NCBI RefSeq assembly: GCF_029784155.1
Contig: NC_073691.1
Location: forward strand, 51,318,490 to 51,382,489
From: Uranotaenia lowii
Lineage: Eukaryota > Arthropoda > Insecta > Diptera > Culicidae
Direction: 5' to 3'
Length of the DNA: 64,000 bases
The position numbers and the translations under genes are program-made. Shown one piece after another: positions 1-13,300 of this stretch. Under the pieces are notes generated by a model. It made no database searches. It saw nothing but the letters and a program-made list of their open reading frames with translations, and was not told the DNA's origin. Positions within the stretch are counted from its first letter, which is position 1; the number at the start of each line of letters is the position of its first letter.

Positions 1-1690
1 GGAACAGTAGGTTAAAAGATGGAAATTTTGACCATCTATTTTGTTAGCAAATCTTTCAATAAAGGCGAAATCAATGTTGAAAATTCTCATTGAAACTTGC
101 AGATAAGATCATAAACTGAGTATAAATTTCCTGAAAGATATAAAACTCCGGTCCTTTTATGAGAAAAACATGATAATTGAAAAACCACCGCTGAAAGGGT
201 CCTAAGTAGGGCAACTAACCTTACATACATAAATTTCCTTTCTTCTAAAGCGACAAAAACTACACTACAAATATTTTCCAGTTCTCTCATTGATTAGTAG
301 GTATTAATCAATTCTCATCTGACTTTTAGCCAGTTGGATGCACTGCTGGTTGCAGAGAAAACATGACGATGATTTTCTCACTTGCAGCTCGCGCGGGAGC
401 AAATCATTTCAGAACTTACAAACATGGCGGTCTTTCATTCATATCCGATATAAACTTACTTCAGACGACATTTTATACGATCATTACACTATGCAGTTGG
501 ATTTGTGATTTGCAACACCATTGTAAACGATTTAAGTTTTCATTCCTGATACGATTTCATGTTTGCTGGGGTGTTGCCAGATACTTTATGGTTCTTTCTG
601 TTAATTTTTTATTGATTATTTTAAAACTGCTTTCTAAATTGGTAAATTTTAGTCATGAATCCGGCTAAACATAATTTTTTCAAAACTTTCAAAACTAAGC
701 TTTACTTTTGAAAAATTATATACCATAAAGGTTAAAAACGTGAAAATCTTTGCTTTTTTTTAAATTATATTTTAGGGTAACATTAGTTTAAAAAACAGTA
801 TTTTGTCCAAACTACTACTTCAAATACGGTTGTTAAAGACTTGAGGCATATCGCATTGGATAGAGGAAAGTTATTTCTAAATGTAGCCAAATGACATTTT
901 TTTCTTTTTTAAGGTCTTAAAAAAGTCACCATGGTGATTCTTTGAGTTCAAAAATTTGATTCTAAAAATGCTTAAATATTTTGAGTTTTTGTGCTTTACT
1001 CAATCCACTTTTAAATTGCTGAGTGTTACGGTCCTTACTTTTTTTTCTGTTGATGATGCAAACCAACCAAGTCTAAGGCACATATTTGTTTTTGCTCTTT
1101 TACCGAAACCGACAAATGATGATACATGCTTGGAAGAAAACATCATTCCCCATATAGAGAAAAATACTAAAGTACACAACGAGACGTTCGGCAGCCAAAC
1201 GTCAACAACATTATCGGTTTTCTTCAACCAAGCTCAGAAAAAAAATGCAAAAGAAAAACCCCCGGTAGCAGGGAAAAATTTTTCTTCAAGCACCAAAAGA
1301 GGTAGAAGACGAAGACGTCTGTGACGACAATGTTGGTCTCGAATTTCCATCCAATCGGAAGACCATCATCGAGGAGGGCCCAGCAGAAAGTAGATAAACA
1401 TGAATCCTTTCCCCAGCATAAGGACCTAAGGCTGGTTGATACGATTTAAGGATCTTTTTCTCGTCTTTTTCTCTTTTCATCTCTTATTGGGGTTTCTGAA
1501 GGTTGATATTGTGTTGTGATACAGTATCGGTACCGGAAAATATCTATCCATAATGATAACGGATTGATGTAAACAGATCAGTATGAATTCTTCATTTGTC
1601 TAATGGAAACTGATGGTACCGAGTAGGTCGACTAAATCTGGTCTTTCCTTTAAGCACATGGGTAGAGTTGAGATACGTTTGACCCTTGAC
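1..1690. other. AT-rich DNA, no gene recognised
   Basis: Mostly AT-rich sequence. Open frames exist on both strands (for example around 363-668 and 956-1324), but they are short, overlap one another on opposite strands and show no recognisable domain. The stretch 1290-1320 has a purine-rich run of AGA/GAC triplets. I see no RNA gene, LTR or terminal inverted repeat here. Confidence 0.5.
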
Positions 1691-1699
1691 TGAGTAAAC

Positions 1700-2740
1700 A
1701 TTCTAACAAATTTTCTTACAATTGAAAAAAAATTCGATCGTTTTTGTCATCTTTAAAAAAAACCGTAAAAGTCATTTTTGGTTTTAATTTTATTTCGAAA
1801 CTGAAACTTTTTTATGCCGTTTTTGACATATATATACTGCCGTTCTACGCAAGAATGTCCCATGTGACTTTTGGGTCATTTTCACTTTTTTGCTGGAAAC
1901 GGTCTCTTTTAGTGTTAACTTTCGAATAAAAACACAAACAAGTATACTTTGTTCTGAACTTATACGAAATTTTCATCAAGGTGGTTGTCTCTATGTTGAT
2001 AGTTCTACGCAAGAATGTCACACTAGAAAAAATTCTATTAAAAATGCAAATTTTATCAAAAAATTGTCTTAAGATGAGTTCAAACTGTTGAATTTAATGT
2101 TATTCACTGAAAAGAACACTAAAATAGAGGGCAGAGGAGGAGCGAGAAGCCTTGAGTGTTTTATTCAGAGAAATTTTCACTAAACTCCTTTCGGTAGGCA
2201 CTACTTACAAGATCCATACTCAACTATACATTTTTATAAACAAAGGAACGTATTTCTCAAATTACGGTTTAGCATGAGTTTTTGGCAAAAAAATAAACTA
2301 CGCAAGCTTTTAAAATTATAGAAAAATTGTAGCCGTGTGACAGTTTTTCGTAGAACTAGCATCGGCATGCGTACTGATTCTACGCAAAAGTGTCACACGG
2401 AGCATTTTTGGCTCTAATTTGCTGTTTTTTTTGTAGGAAATGTAATTTTTTTGGCAGAAAACATTGTAAAATGATTAACTTGAACTGTTCACTACGAAAA
2501 AACTGTCGGTGAATTTTTAGTTTGAGAGAAAAATTGGAAATATAGCTGATATTTCAATCGCGTTTTTCTCGTTTGCACGTTTTTCCATATGGGACAATCT
2601 TGCTTAGAACGGCAGTATATATATGTCAAAAAAGTTCCAATTTTGGCATAAAATTACATCCAAAAATGACATATTTCAAAAATTGAAAAAATCTGCCAAA
2701 ATATCGATAAAATCTAATTTTAACTTAAATTTCATCACCA
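1700..2740. mobile_element. Inverted-repeat element (MITE-like) with recurring TTCTACGCAAGAATGTC motif
   Basis: The arms 1824-1866 and 2586-2628 are inverted copies of each other over 43 bp with only a few mismatches; both carry ACTGCCGTTCTA followed by GCAAGA and a GTCCCAT core. Weaker similarity extends outward from both arms for another 80-120 bp. Inside, the motif TTCTACGCAAGAATGTC recurs at about 2004, inverted near 2345, and at 2379. The last two form a hairpin (2333-2356 with 2378-2401) carrying CCGTGTGACA and TGTCACACGG. No transposase is present. It is probably a non-autonomous DNA element; the superfamily cannot be fixed because I see no clear target-site duplication. Confidence 0.55.
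2333..2401. repeat. Internal hairpin of the 1.7-2.7 kb element
   Basis: Two 24-base arms with about three mismatches and a loop of about 21 bases. The arms are copies of the same TTCTACGCAA motif that makes up the outer arms of the element, so the element appears to be built from repeated inversion of one unit. Confidence 0.6.
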
Positions 2741-4290
2741 AATGCCCTCAAAAATTTAGTAAATAGAACCCATGAATGATTAAATTGCTCTTCGACCTTC
2801 AGCGCCATGTTTTTCCCAGAACCGTGCACAATCTTCAAAAGACACCGACAAACATACACAACATATTTCCAAAACTCCCGTCAGCATGATTCCCAACATT
2901 TGTTTGCCGGTCCACAAAAGCTTTCCAATCCGAAGAACCGCGATTTGTTTGAACTCTTGTGTGTGTATGTTGTATATTTCAATTCTTTATTGATGATTTT
3001 CCCCCGCGGGTCCCAGTAGGGGACCAGATTTTTCCCGGAATTCTTTATTACAATTTTTTTCTCTCAACTTTCTTTCGAGAAAGGAATTCGTCTATTGCTC
3101 GTTTTTTTTCTTCCTCAGACTGGGGAAAAACATACATCGCGGACGAAAAGCTCCTCGTTCCGGTCCTCCAGAGGACTTTGGAAATCTTTGGCATCCGGCA
3201 AACTTCAAAGAACGCATAGCGAGCGAAGTTTTGAAAGCTGGAGCTTAAATTCCGCGTGTGTCTGGGCCGGAACGGTTTTCCAGCTGGTGCCGCCTGGGGC
3301 AGGGAAAACAAATCAATCTCCACTTGAAAAGTTGCCGATTCTTTCGCCGTCTTCAATATGAAAAGCGTCTTTTCCCATCGAAAGAATTTTTACACACACT
3401 TGACGTCTTCGTTGGAGCTTTTCCGTCTCTCAACATTACATCGAGTAAACGCAATCCAAAGTTGTTGGAAAAGTAGCAAAATTTGTCGATTGCTTGCCTT
3501 CCTCGTTCAGGTTTTGACACAATGATTATGTCTTCGGTTGGTTTCGAATCGATGTTTGTGCTGTGAGAAAAAAAAAAAAATACCAGAAGAACAGCGATTG
3601 TGCAGTAAATTTTGTCCGGGTAAGATAGATACTTATAGTTGGAAAACTTGTCATGTAAGAAGGTGAAACTAGCTCATATAAGACGGTCTCGAATTATGCT
3701 GGAACCCATGACGGTTAGGGTGGTTCGTAATTTTACTATTTTTTTTATTTGGAGTAGACTGTCGCAAGTTTTTAAGTATTTGGAAAAAATACGATTTAGA
3801 TAACATACTTTGCTTTGTAAAGATCAAGAAAATGTTTATAAAATGTATGTAAAATCATTTACAAAAAGCATCAAAACCATTATTCATAGGAACGGGAGAT
3901 AACTTAAATCCAATAACTAAAAAAAATAAGGAGAATAAAATTATTTTCATGTGCTGTGCAATATTCTGATGCATGAAAAAACTTCCATATTTGATTTGGA
4001 AGAAATGTTAATCTTAAGAACTTTGGAACATGTTTGAGAATCGCTGACTTTCAGAGTACACACTGGCTAACTCTTACCCAAAATACAAATACACAAAACC
4101 CAAAACGTTGTAGCAATAATCATTCCACGAAACCAACAGGAACAATTGAATTATTTCGCTGTGCAATGTAGTTTTGCTTTTTCTTTGTTTACATTTACAC
4201 CTGTATTTTCATTCGGCAGGTTCCACCTAACACAATCACTACACGCTCAAAAATAAATAGCCACAAATAATAACTTACAATGCTATAACT
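2741..4290. other. Single-copy-looking DNA, no gene recognised
   Basis: The part from 2800 to 3500 is richer in GC than its surroundings and has open frames on both strands (about 3048-3361), but they overlap each other and none has a recognisable domain or codon pattern. From 3500 to 4290 the sequence becomes AT-rich and featureless. Confidence 0.4.
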
Positions 4291-4846
4291 TTAAATTAGT
4301 CATTCTGGATAACTTTCAATAACTCTAAATTTTAATCGAATTTCACAAAAAAGACATTTTTTGTATTATTTTAAATATTCAATTTTTTTAAAATAAAAAA
4401 ATATTTTTAATTTTTACTATATTCCAAGTTTATTTTTTAAATTTATTAAGTTTAAATTAATTTTTTAAATTGTGTGTTTTCAAATCATTCTTAAACTTTT
4501 TTAAAAACATTTTCTTTTTTAAAATTTCATCTGTGTTTTATTTTCGTACTTTTCATATTTTTCTTTTTTTATTTAAATTCTTTGTTATTTTTGTATTTGA
4601 TAATTTTTTACTGATTATTTTCTTTCTAGAAGTCCTCTTACTTTGTTATTTTTTTTAAATTTTTTTTTATATTTTCAATCGAGTTATTAGATGTTTTTAA
4701 TTAATTTTAAAATACTTGTTGTTTTCTTCATTTTTCCATTCAATTTTTTTCAAATTCTATTTTAATATTTCAATTTGAATTTTTTCTCCATTTTTTTTTT
4801 CATTTCAGAATCATTGAGTTTTGCTCTTTGTTTTTGTTTTTTTTTA

Positions 4847-4905
4847 TACAGTCGAACCTTGATAAGCGAGTTCTGATTATGCGAGAAACCTGTATAAGTG
4901 AGATA
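4847..4905 (+). mobile_element. Possible pogo/Tigger-type terminal inverted repeat remnant
   Basis: The sequence TACAGTCGAACCTTGATAAG, followed by a GCGAG and a later GTATAAGTGAG, resembles the ends of pogo-like Tc1/mariner elements, which commonly begin CAGTCGAACC next to a TA. A matching second end was not found, so this is a one-ended fragment inside the T-rich tract. Confidence 0.3.
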
Positions 4906-5540
4906 AATGGCAAAGTTCACAGATTTCTATGGCTTAAACCGCAGAATGACGTGTTTTTCAATGCCTGGTAAGACTTGGGAAAGTGAAGAAATCAACATTT
5001 TTAGCTCAAGTTTTGATATCAAAATGGCAATTTTTACATTTTCAAATAATAACTTAATTCACTTTTTTATAATTTTTTTTAAATTTTCATCATACTTTTC
5101 TAAATTTTATCATCAAAGTTTTTTTTAATTTTTTTTTGTTTTTTTTTTCATATTGTTTAAATATTTACTACTTACTACTTTACTACTTTAATACTTTTCG
5201 ATTTTGTCATAAAATTTTAATTTTTTTTTAAACTTTTCTATTTTTTCATATAGTTTATTTATCTCTTAATTTTTTTTCCTTTTTTAGCCTATTTTCATTA
5301 ATTTTAATTTTCTTCATATCTTGATTTTTACAATTTTTTTTTATTATTTTTGCATATTTTTCATATTTTTTTAATTTTTTTTCCTTTTTTTTTATTAACA
5401 ACTTTTTCAATTTTTTTATATTTTTACTATTTTTACAAATTTATAAATTTTTTCATATATTTTTTCAATTTTTTCATAAATTTTTTCATATTAAAAAAAA
5501 AATCATAATTTTTTGTTTTTATTTTCATATACAAGTTTTT

Positions 5541-5605
5541 TTTTGGCAACACGCTCGAGATTTTTGTGTTGCCAAAATCGAACCGTGCCGAAATCGAACG
5601 GTTTT
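5541..5605 (+). mobile_element. End of a T-rich TA-flanked element (same family as 39284-39775)
   Basis: Contains GGCAACAC, a 13-base loop, then GTGTTGCC, followed by AAAATCGAACCG and AAATCGAACGG. The same arrangement of GGCAACA hairpin and CCAAAATCGAACGG occurs at the left end of the complete copy at 39284-39775. T-rich sequence lies on both sides. Confidence 0.5.
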
Positions 5606-7400
5606 TAGCAACTTTTTTCTAACGTATTAATAAAAAATAAACAATTTTATTTTTATTAACTAAAGTTTTAACAGATTTTTTTTTAACTTTTTGTTATTTT
5701 TAATAATGTTTTAAACACATTTTTAACATTTCTTTTGTAATGTTTAGAATGTTAGTTATTTTTTTCATATTGGTTGTTTTCTTCATTTTTTTTTCAGTTA
5801 TTTTTTGTCATTTCTTTCCTTTTGGTAAAATTTGTTGTTGTTTTGTTTTCATATTTTCTTTTAATTTTTTAAATATTTTTTTCATTTTTTTTATAAACAA
5901 ATTTTTTTCATTTTTTTATATTTTTTCTTTCATTTTTTTTAATTTTTTTTATATATTTTTTTATTTTTAAATATTTTTTTTTATTTATTTTTCATGATTT
6001 TTTTTTAATCTTTTTCATATTTAAAAAGAATCATTTTTTTCCATTTTTTTTTTATTTTTTTCATATTTATTTCAAAATTTCTTAAATTTTTTTCATATTT
6101 TTTTTTAAATTCTTTTTTTTTATATTTTTTTTCAATTTTTTTCATGTGTTTTTAAATTTTTTTTTCCTTTTTTTTCGTATTTTTTTTTATTTTTAAACTT
6201 TTTTTCATTATTTTTCAATTTTTTTAAATTATTATCTTTCATAATTCATAATTTTTTTTAATATTTTTTTATATTTTCATACTTTTATATAATTTGTTTC
6301 ATAATTTTTTTTTATCTTTTTCATAATTTCTAAATTTTTTAATTTTTTTTCTGTTTTAAATTTTAAAACACATTTTTAACATTTTTTGTAATGTTTGTTA
6401 TTTTTATCATTTTTTTTTATTTTTTCATTTTCCTTCTTTTTCTAGTTATTTTTTTTCTCTGTTTCTTGTTATTTTAGGTTGTTTCTATTCTTTTAATTGA
6501 ATTTGTTTTTGTTTTTTTATATTTATTTAATTTTTTTTATTTTTTTTTTCATTTTTTTTATACTTTCTACATTTTTTTATATTTTTAAATAATTTTTTCA
6601 AATTTATTTATTTTTCATGCAGTTTTTAAATGTTTGTCATATTTAAAATGAATCTTTTTTTAAAATTTTTGTCATATTTTTTATTTTTTGTCATATTCAA
6701 TATTTTATTTCTTGCCATTTTTTTTATTTTTTTCATATATATTTCAAAATTTATTAAATTTTCTTTCATATTTTTTTTTAAAATTTTCGTATATTTTTAT
6801 TTTTTTCATATTTTTTTTCGATTTTTTAGATTTGGTTTTTCTTTTTATTTCTTTTTTGCGTATTTTTTAATTTTTTTCATTTTTGTCAATTTTTAATATT
6901 TTTTTTTATATTTTTTTAATTTTTTATATTTTTTAATTTTTTTGTATCTTTTTTTTCATACTTTTTTTTTATTTTTTTGATTTTTATTATTTTTTTTATA
7001 CTTTTTTTTATTTTTTTCAGACTTCTTTTTATTTTTTTACTTTTTTTATCTTTTTCATAATTTTTAAATTTTTAATTTTTTTTTCTTTTTTTCTTCTTTT
7101 TCTTTTTTTCTTTTTTTTCTTTTTTTTAAATTTTTTTTTATTTTTCCCCTTTTTTAATTTTTTTTTCGATTTTTTTTTTGTCAACATTTTTCATTTTCAT
7201 TTTGTGATTTATTATTTTTTAATTTTTTGTTATTTATTTTTTTATTTCAGTATTCGTGTATTATTTTTTTATCGAATTGTTTTCTTAATTATTGTTTTTT
7301 ATTTATTGTTTGTGTTGTCTTTTTTATCATTTTTTATCCATTGTTTGTAGTTTGTTTTCTTCACTGATGGTTTTTTTCCAGTTTTTTATTTTTTTCTAAA

Positions 7401-10300
7401 CTTTCAAATGAATTCTTTCTCACAGGTTTAGTTCAACAAAACAATCTCAATGTCCTCTCGTTTTCACTTATTTTTTCTATAGATTTTTTTACTATTAACA
7501 CAAATTTAAAACCACCATTACATGCAATTGGAAATTTAATCGAGTTTTAAACTGGATCGATTTATTTAGTTGGAAATTGGATGTTATGATTAAATTTACC
7601 TTTCATCGCGCTATAAAAACGACTAACATCAGTGTTTTATTGACGTACCTGGAAAGAAAAGAAAGACAAATTTTAGTGGATTTATAGAAAATTAAGGAAA
7701 AGTATTAGTTAAAAAACAATTAATCAATGTTTCAGTTCTAAAACATTGCGTTTCAAATACGAGAATTCTCGTTTTCACATTTGCCGCAAATATGTTTCAT
7801 CTAGAAACTTAATACAACTGTTATAAATTTTGCAATGCAATTTTTTTCCACAAAATTAAACCTAACACTGTTGTAACTCAAAGATACTAAATTAATACGA
7901 TTAGGTCCAGTGGTTTCTGAGATATTAAATACCTAATTTTGGCATTTCAAGGCTAGATTTTTTTGCGGCTCTTAATGTATTTAAATGAAGGTTTCCAGAA
8001 TGTTTGCAGCAAGTATCCGGGCTGGGCAAATCTAGGCTATTTCATCTAGAAAACTTACAAAATCCGTGCATTTGATTTCAAAATTGTCGACCAAAAACCG
8101 AGAAATATCCAGGCCAGTTTTGTCAAAATTTAGAAATTACTCATCAAAAATCAAGAAAAAAAACTCGATAAAAGTTTTTTTAATAAAAATTTATCAGCAG
8201 ATTTCAATTTGTATTTTAAGCTTTCAAAAAACCTTTCATAATTATTTCTATAAAATTTGCTCAAAAACTCCAGTTTTGACGCATAAATAAAAAAAAATTA
8301 AAACACAATTTGTTTTTTAAGTTTGATAAGAATGAGAAAGAAAAAAAAACCCGAGAAAAATCCGGAAAATTGGATCGGACCGGGCTCTTCTTAAAAAAAT
8401 TTTATTAAACATCCGGGCCAACCCGGACAAAATCGGGCAATCTGGCAACTTTAGTTTAAATTCAGTTTGAGATTAGTTTTCAATTACAGTTTAAGGTACT
8501 GTCTTTGCGAACAGTTTGAGTAGGAGTTTTTCGTTGCCGCGACATGTTTTTATCGTCATTTTACATGTTTAGAGAACACAAATAAGAACTTCTACTATAT
8601 TGAGCATGTGTACGGCACTGTCTTTTTGACTCTTCCAATCCGAATTTTTTTTTCAGAAGCCACCTAATAAATTCCTCCCTCAAAAGCTAGACACACTACA
8701 CTAGACGCCACACGCAGGTTTCCCATTCAGTGGGAGTCCGATTAGCATAGTTTTGTTTAATTGCCTTTTCTCAAATGCCTTTCAAGTTTTGTGTCCCACA
8801 AAACCAACTAGCTCAGCTAAAATCCCAAAAACCAAACTATCGAATCGAGGAATTTTGACATGCCACTGTCTCCGATCCAAAACAAGAAAAAAAAACTAAC
8901 AAACAGTACCAAAAGCTGTGACAACAATTTTTCATGCCTCTTTCTTCCTCGGGGTTCTCCAGCAAAAAAAAAACCCAATCGAAAGATAACCTCCAGTTTG
9001 CTCCATGATAGATCGTATTTACTGCCTTTTTGATTCCCATTCGCTCGTTCGCTCATCAACAGACGACGGAGAAAAAATTTAAAACAAACTTTTTTCGTTT
9101 CAATTTGTCGTGCAGCGAAAGTTGGACTGGAATGGAACCTGACAAATCCAGCTGGGATTGTCACACATGCAAATGAGCGCGGCGCTCGGAGGTGACAGAT
9201 TGTAATTTGAAAGTTTTTGACTCTTTTGCCCGTTTTTTTTCCGCTGTTGGACACTCCCCGATCGAGAAATTCGGACATCACATTTTTTTTTTCTTAAGAC
9301 TGTTGTGCTCTTAAACTTACTCCCATCTGAGAACTTTGCCCAAAGTTGCTTCCAAAGAGCAGTCGCGTGCCCTGTCGGTTCCAGATTTCGAGGGGTCCCG
9401 GAGTGTGTCACATCGATAAACGGCAAAACAAGCTAAAAAGCAAGAGTTTCTCCAAGAAGGGAACATCAACAACAGCAAAACAAGAAGCCCAGCAGGAAAA
9501 AGACGAGGGGGTCTCCACATTCTTTCACAGAAGGAGCTTTCGAAGCAAAATTTCGTTATTGACAGTTGGAGATATTTTTATGGCATTAGAGAGAGGGAAA
9601 AAAAGAAGCTGTTCCAACGAGTATGAATATCTGAAGCCTTTCCAGAATCGTAGTCAGATGCCGTCATCACAAATTGGGCGAGCTTGCCAATCGATTAGCT
9701 TTCGATTAGGGGCAGATTGAGCGGTACATCGATATTGAATTTGGGAGGACTGCCGGTTACTACAAAAATGTCACATTTTTGGCATTCGCGTTTTCCTTGC
9801 TTTGCTGAAAAAGCAAAACGATTCGATTGAGCTACAACATTTTAACAACAGAAATTCATATGTATAACAATCGACAAATGGAGGATGCTAATGGGAACTG
9901 ACAGATAGCAAGGATTGGTATTTTTCTCCTTGAATACGTGGGAATTATTTTGGGAAATTAACGATCTGTCCCTGAGGACAGCTGTCCATCAAATGAAAGT
10001 GATGGAGGCGTAGTTTTAAGAAAATAACAACCAAAATGCTCGAAATAACTCTTATTAATTGAACCTTTTTTCTCTTTTTTTTACAGGATATTTTTATTAA
10101 ACAGAAGGATTACTCAAGTAAACTGGATTAAAGATAATTATTTTAAAATTAGAAACCTTGAATGTAGAAAAAAGAATCAGATTAATTATACAATTTATGT
10201 ATGTTGAATAACAAAAAAAATGAATGACTGGTAACATTGTAGAGAGTTTTAAATGTATTGAAATCACCATAAAATTTCAAAACCATAAAAAAGTATTTTT
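7401..10300. other. Mixed DNA without a recognised gene
   Basis: From 7400 to 8800 the sequence is AT-rich with no structure I can name. From 8800 to 9730 it is GC-richer and has open frames on both strands (about 8817-9281 minus, 9346-9720 plus). These overlap on opposite strands, are interrupted by poly-A or poly-T runs and lack recognisable domains, so I do not call them genes. From 9730 to 10300 it returns to AT-rich sequence that grades into the satellite array. Confidence 0.4.
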
Positions 10301-10309
10301 TTTAAATCT

Positions 10310-13300
10310 TTCAAATTTAGCAGCATCAGAAAATCGTGAGTTGTCAAGAATCCATAGTTATGGAAGAATTATTAAGAAATCGTAGAGTCTCCAAAAATCT
10401 TCAGAGTCGTTAAAAACAGCAGAGTAGTAAACACTTAATACGGTCGTTAAAAAGAAGTAAATCTTTCAAACACCCTTAGGGTGAAAAAAAGTGTGAGGAG
10501 TCATCTAAATGTAATGACTTTGAGTCCTCGAAAATGTGGAAAATTGTGGAGTCGACTGAATTCCTCGGGGTCATTTAAAATTCTTGGAGTGCAATATAAT
10601 CCATAAGAATGTCAGAAGTTCGTTGAACTATTCGAAACCGGCAAGGTCACCAAATCTGTTAGGTCGTCAGAAATCCGCGAGGTTATCGGAAATACTTTGG
10701 GTCAGCTGGAGTCCATAAAGGTTTTTGGATTCAAAAGAATCATCAAATTATCGAAATATCGACAGAAATCCATGGAGTTGTCGGGAATTCGTTAAGACTT
10801 CAGGAATTCGTAGTATCTTTGGTGAAATGAAGGTGATTCGTAAGGTTAACAGCAATTTGCAAGTTCGCTAAAAATCAGAGATGGGATCCACGGAGTTGTC
10901 GGGGATTCGTTGAAATTACATCCGAATCCGAATTAATCCGAAGGCTCATTAAGAACCAAATGGTTGTCAAAATTCCGTAGGGTCATCAGGAAACTATAGT
11001 CGTTTGAACTTTGTTGGGTGGTCTGGAACCCGTAGATATGTGATTGGAAAAAAAGTAAAAAATCTGAAGGGCCTTCAGGTATCCGTAAGGTCATTAGCGA
11101 TCGGCAGGGTCGTGAGTCCTTACAGTAGCCGGGAATCTGAAGGGTCGCCTAGAAGTTGTCAGACATTCGGAAGATCGTCAGAATTTTTTTTCTGTTTTCA
11201 GATTCCGTAGACACTCCAGCAATTTGTAGGGTCGTCAATCCTGAGAATCGTAAAAATTTCATACGGTCGACTTTTTCCGTATGTTTGGATAACGTGCCGC
11301 TATTAAGCCTACCCCTAAGCCCTGAAGAGTCATCTGAGATCCGTAGAATTGAGGTCACCAAGACCCCTTTAGGTCGTCAAGAATCCGTAAGGTCATCGGA
11401 AATACATTGGGTTAGCTGGAGTCCATAGAGGTTTTTCGGATTCCACAGGATTATCAAGCAATCAAAATATCGTCAGAGTTGCCAGGAATCCGTTAAAACT
11501 TTAGGAATCCATAGTATCTTTGGTGAGATTAAGGTGATTCGTAAGGTTATCAGCAATCTGCAGCTTCGCTAAAAATCATAAGGTCAGCAGGAATCTGACA
11601 GGTAAACTGAAATCTATAGGATTCATGGAGTTTTCAGGGATGCGTTGAAATGTCAGGAATTCGTAAGGTAGTTTGTAATCCGAAGGCTCATTAGGAAATA
11701 AATTGTTGTCAAGATTCCGTAAGGTCATCAGACATCCGTATAGTCGTTAGAACTTTGTAGAGAAGTCTGGGATCCGTAGAGATGTAATTGGTACATAGGG
11801 TCATCTAGAATCCGAAAGGTCGTCAGGAATTTGCAAGTTTGTCACACGAACTCGAAGAACTATTGAGAATGCAAAGGATCATCCGAATTCAGAAAAGTCG
11901 TCAAAAATCTGAAGGGTCTTCAGGTATCTGTGAGGTCATCAGCGATCGGTAAGGTCCGGCAAGTTCGTATGTTCGACAGGAATCTGAAGAGTTGCCTGAA
12001 AGATGTCAGAAATTTGAAAAATCGTTAGAAATCTTTCATGTTTTCAAAAAACGTTGAGATTTCAGGAATTTTTAAGGTCGTCAATATTGAAAGCCGTAAA
12101 AAATTCAGTAAAGTCGTCAGGAATCTAAAGAGTCATCTCAGATCCGTAGAATTGTTTGGAATTCACAGGGTAATCAGGAATTCAAAAGTCGTCAGTAATT
12201 TGTAGGGTCATGAAGCATCCGTAAAGTCATCGGAAATTCGTTGGGTCAGCTAAAGTCCATAGTTCTTCGGATTTCACAGGATAATCGAAAAATCGATATA
12301 TCGTCAGAAATGTATAGGGTTGTAAGGAATCCGTAGTATCCTTGGTGAGATTAAGGTGATTCGTAAGGTTATCCGCAATTTGAAGGTTCGCTAAAAATCA
12401 TAAGGTCAGCAGAAATTTGACAGGTAGACAGGAATCTATAGGATCGTTCCATATCCATGGAGTTGCCGGGGATTTGTAGGAATTTCAGGAATTCGTAAGG
12501 TTGTTAGTAATCCGAAGGCTCATCAGGAACCAAATGGTTGTGAAGGTTTACTAAGGTAATCAGGAATACGTTAAGTCGTTAAAACTTTGAAGGGTCTTGT
12601 CTGAGATCCGTAGAGATGTAATTTGTACATGGAGTCATCTAGAATCCGAAAGGTCTTCACGAATTCGAAGAACTATTGAGCATGCATAGAATCATACGGA
12701 ATCAGAAAAGGTCGCTAGAAATCTGAAGAGTCGCCTGTAGGGTCGTCAATAATCTAAAGTAAAGTCGTCAGGAATCTGAAGAGTCACATGAGACCTGTAG
12801 AATTATTCCAATTAACATGGTAATCAGGAATTCAAAAAGTCGTCAGTAATCTGTACGGTCATCAGGCATCCGTAAGGTCATCGGAAATATGTTGGGTCAG
12901 CTGGAGTCCATAGAGCTTTTACGATTCCACAAGATCATCAAGAAAACGAAATATCATCAGAAATCCATAGAGTTGTCAGGAATCCGTTAAGACTTCAGAA
13001 ATCTTTAGTATCTTTGGTGAAATGGTCATTCGTCAGCAATCTGCAGGTTCCCTAAAAATCATAAGGTCAGCAGAAATCTGACAGGTATACTGGAATCTAT
13101 AGGATTCATGGAGTTTTCAGGGATTCATTGGAATGTCAGGAACTCGTAAGGTAGTTTATAATCCGAAGGCACATTAGGAACCAAATTGTTGTCAAGATTC
13201 CGTAACGTCATTAGAAATCCGTATAGTCGTTTGAACTTTGTAGGGAAGCCTGGGATCCGTAGAGATGTAATTGATACATGCAGTCATCTAGTACCAGAAA

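Larger units (their letters stand above)
4291..7400. repeat. Long T-rich low-complexity tract
   Basis: For about 3 kb the plus strand is overwhelmingly T with scattered A, in runs such as ATTTTTTT and TTTTTCATATT. The strand bias is constant, with hardly any A-rich runs. Open frames here encode only Phe/Ile/Leu/Ser-rich strings and are products of composition. Two islands of ordinary sequence are embedded near 4849-5040 and 5541-5605, each resembling a transposon end. The tract resembles those at 44.0-45.8 and 55.2-57.8 kb, so it is probably made of the same T-rich elements grown by slippage. Confidence 0.75.

Noticed and set aside
4470..6896. Plus-strand frames encoding Phe/Ile/Leu-rich, membrane-like proteins
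   Set aside because: They come from T-rich low-complexity DNA; any frame of such DNA gives hydrophobic residues.
8817..9720. Opposite-strand frames of 154 and 124 codons
   Set aside because: They overlap each other, contain translated poly-A or poly-T runs and have no recognisable domain.
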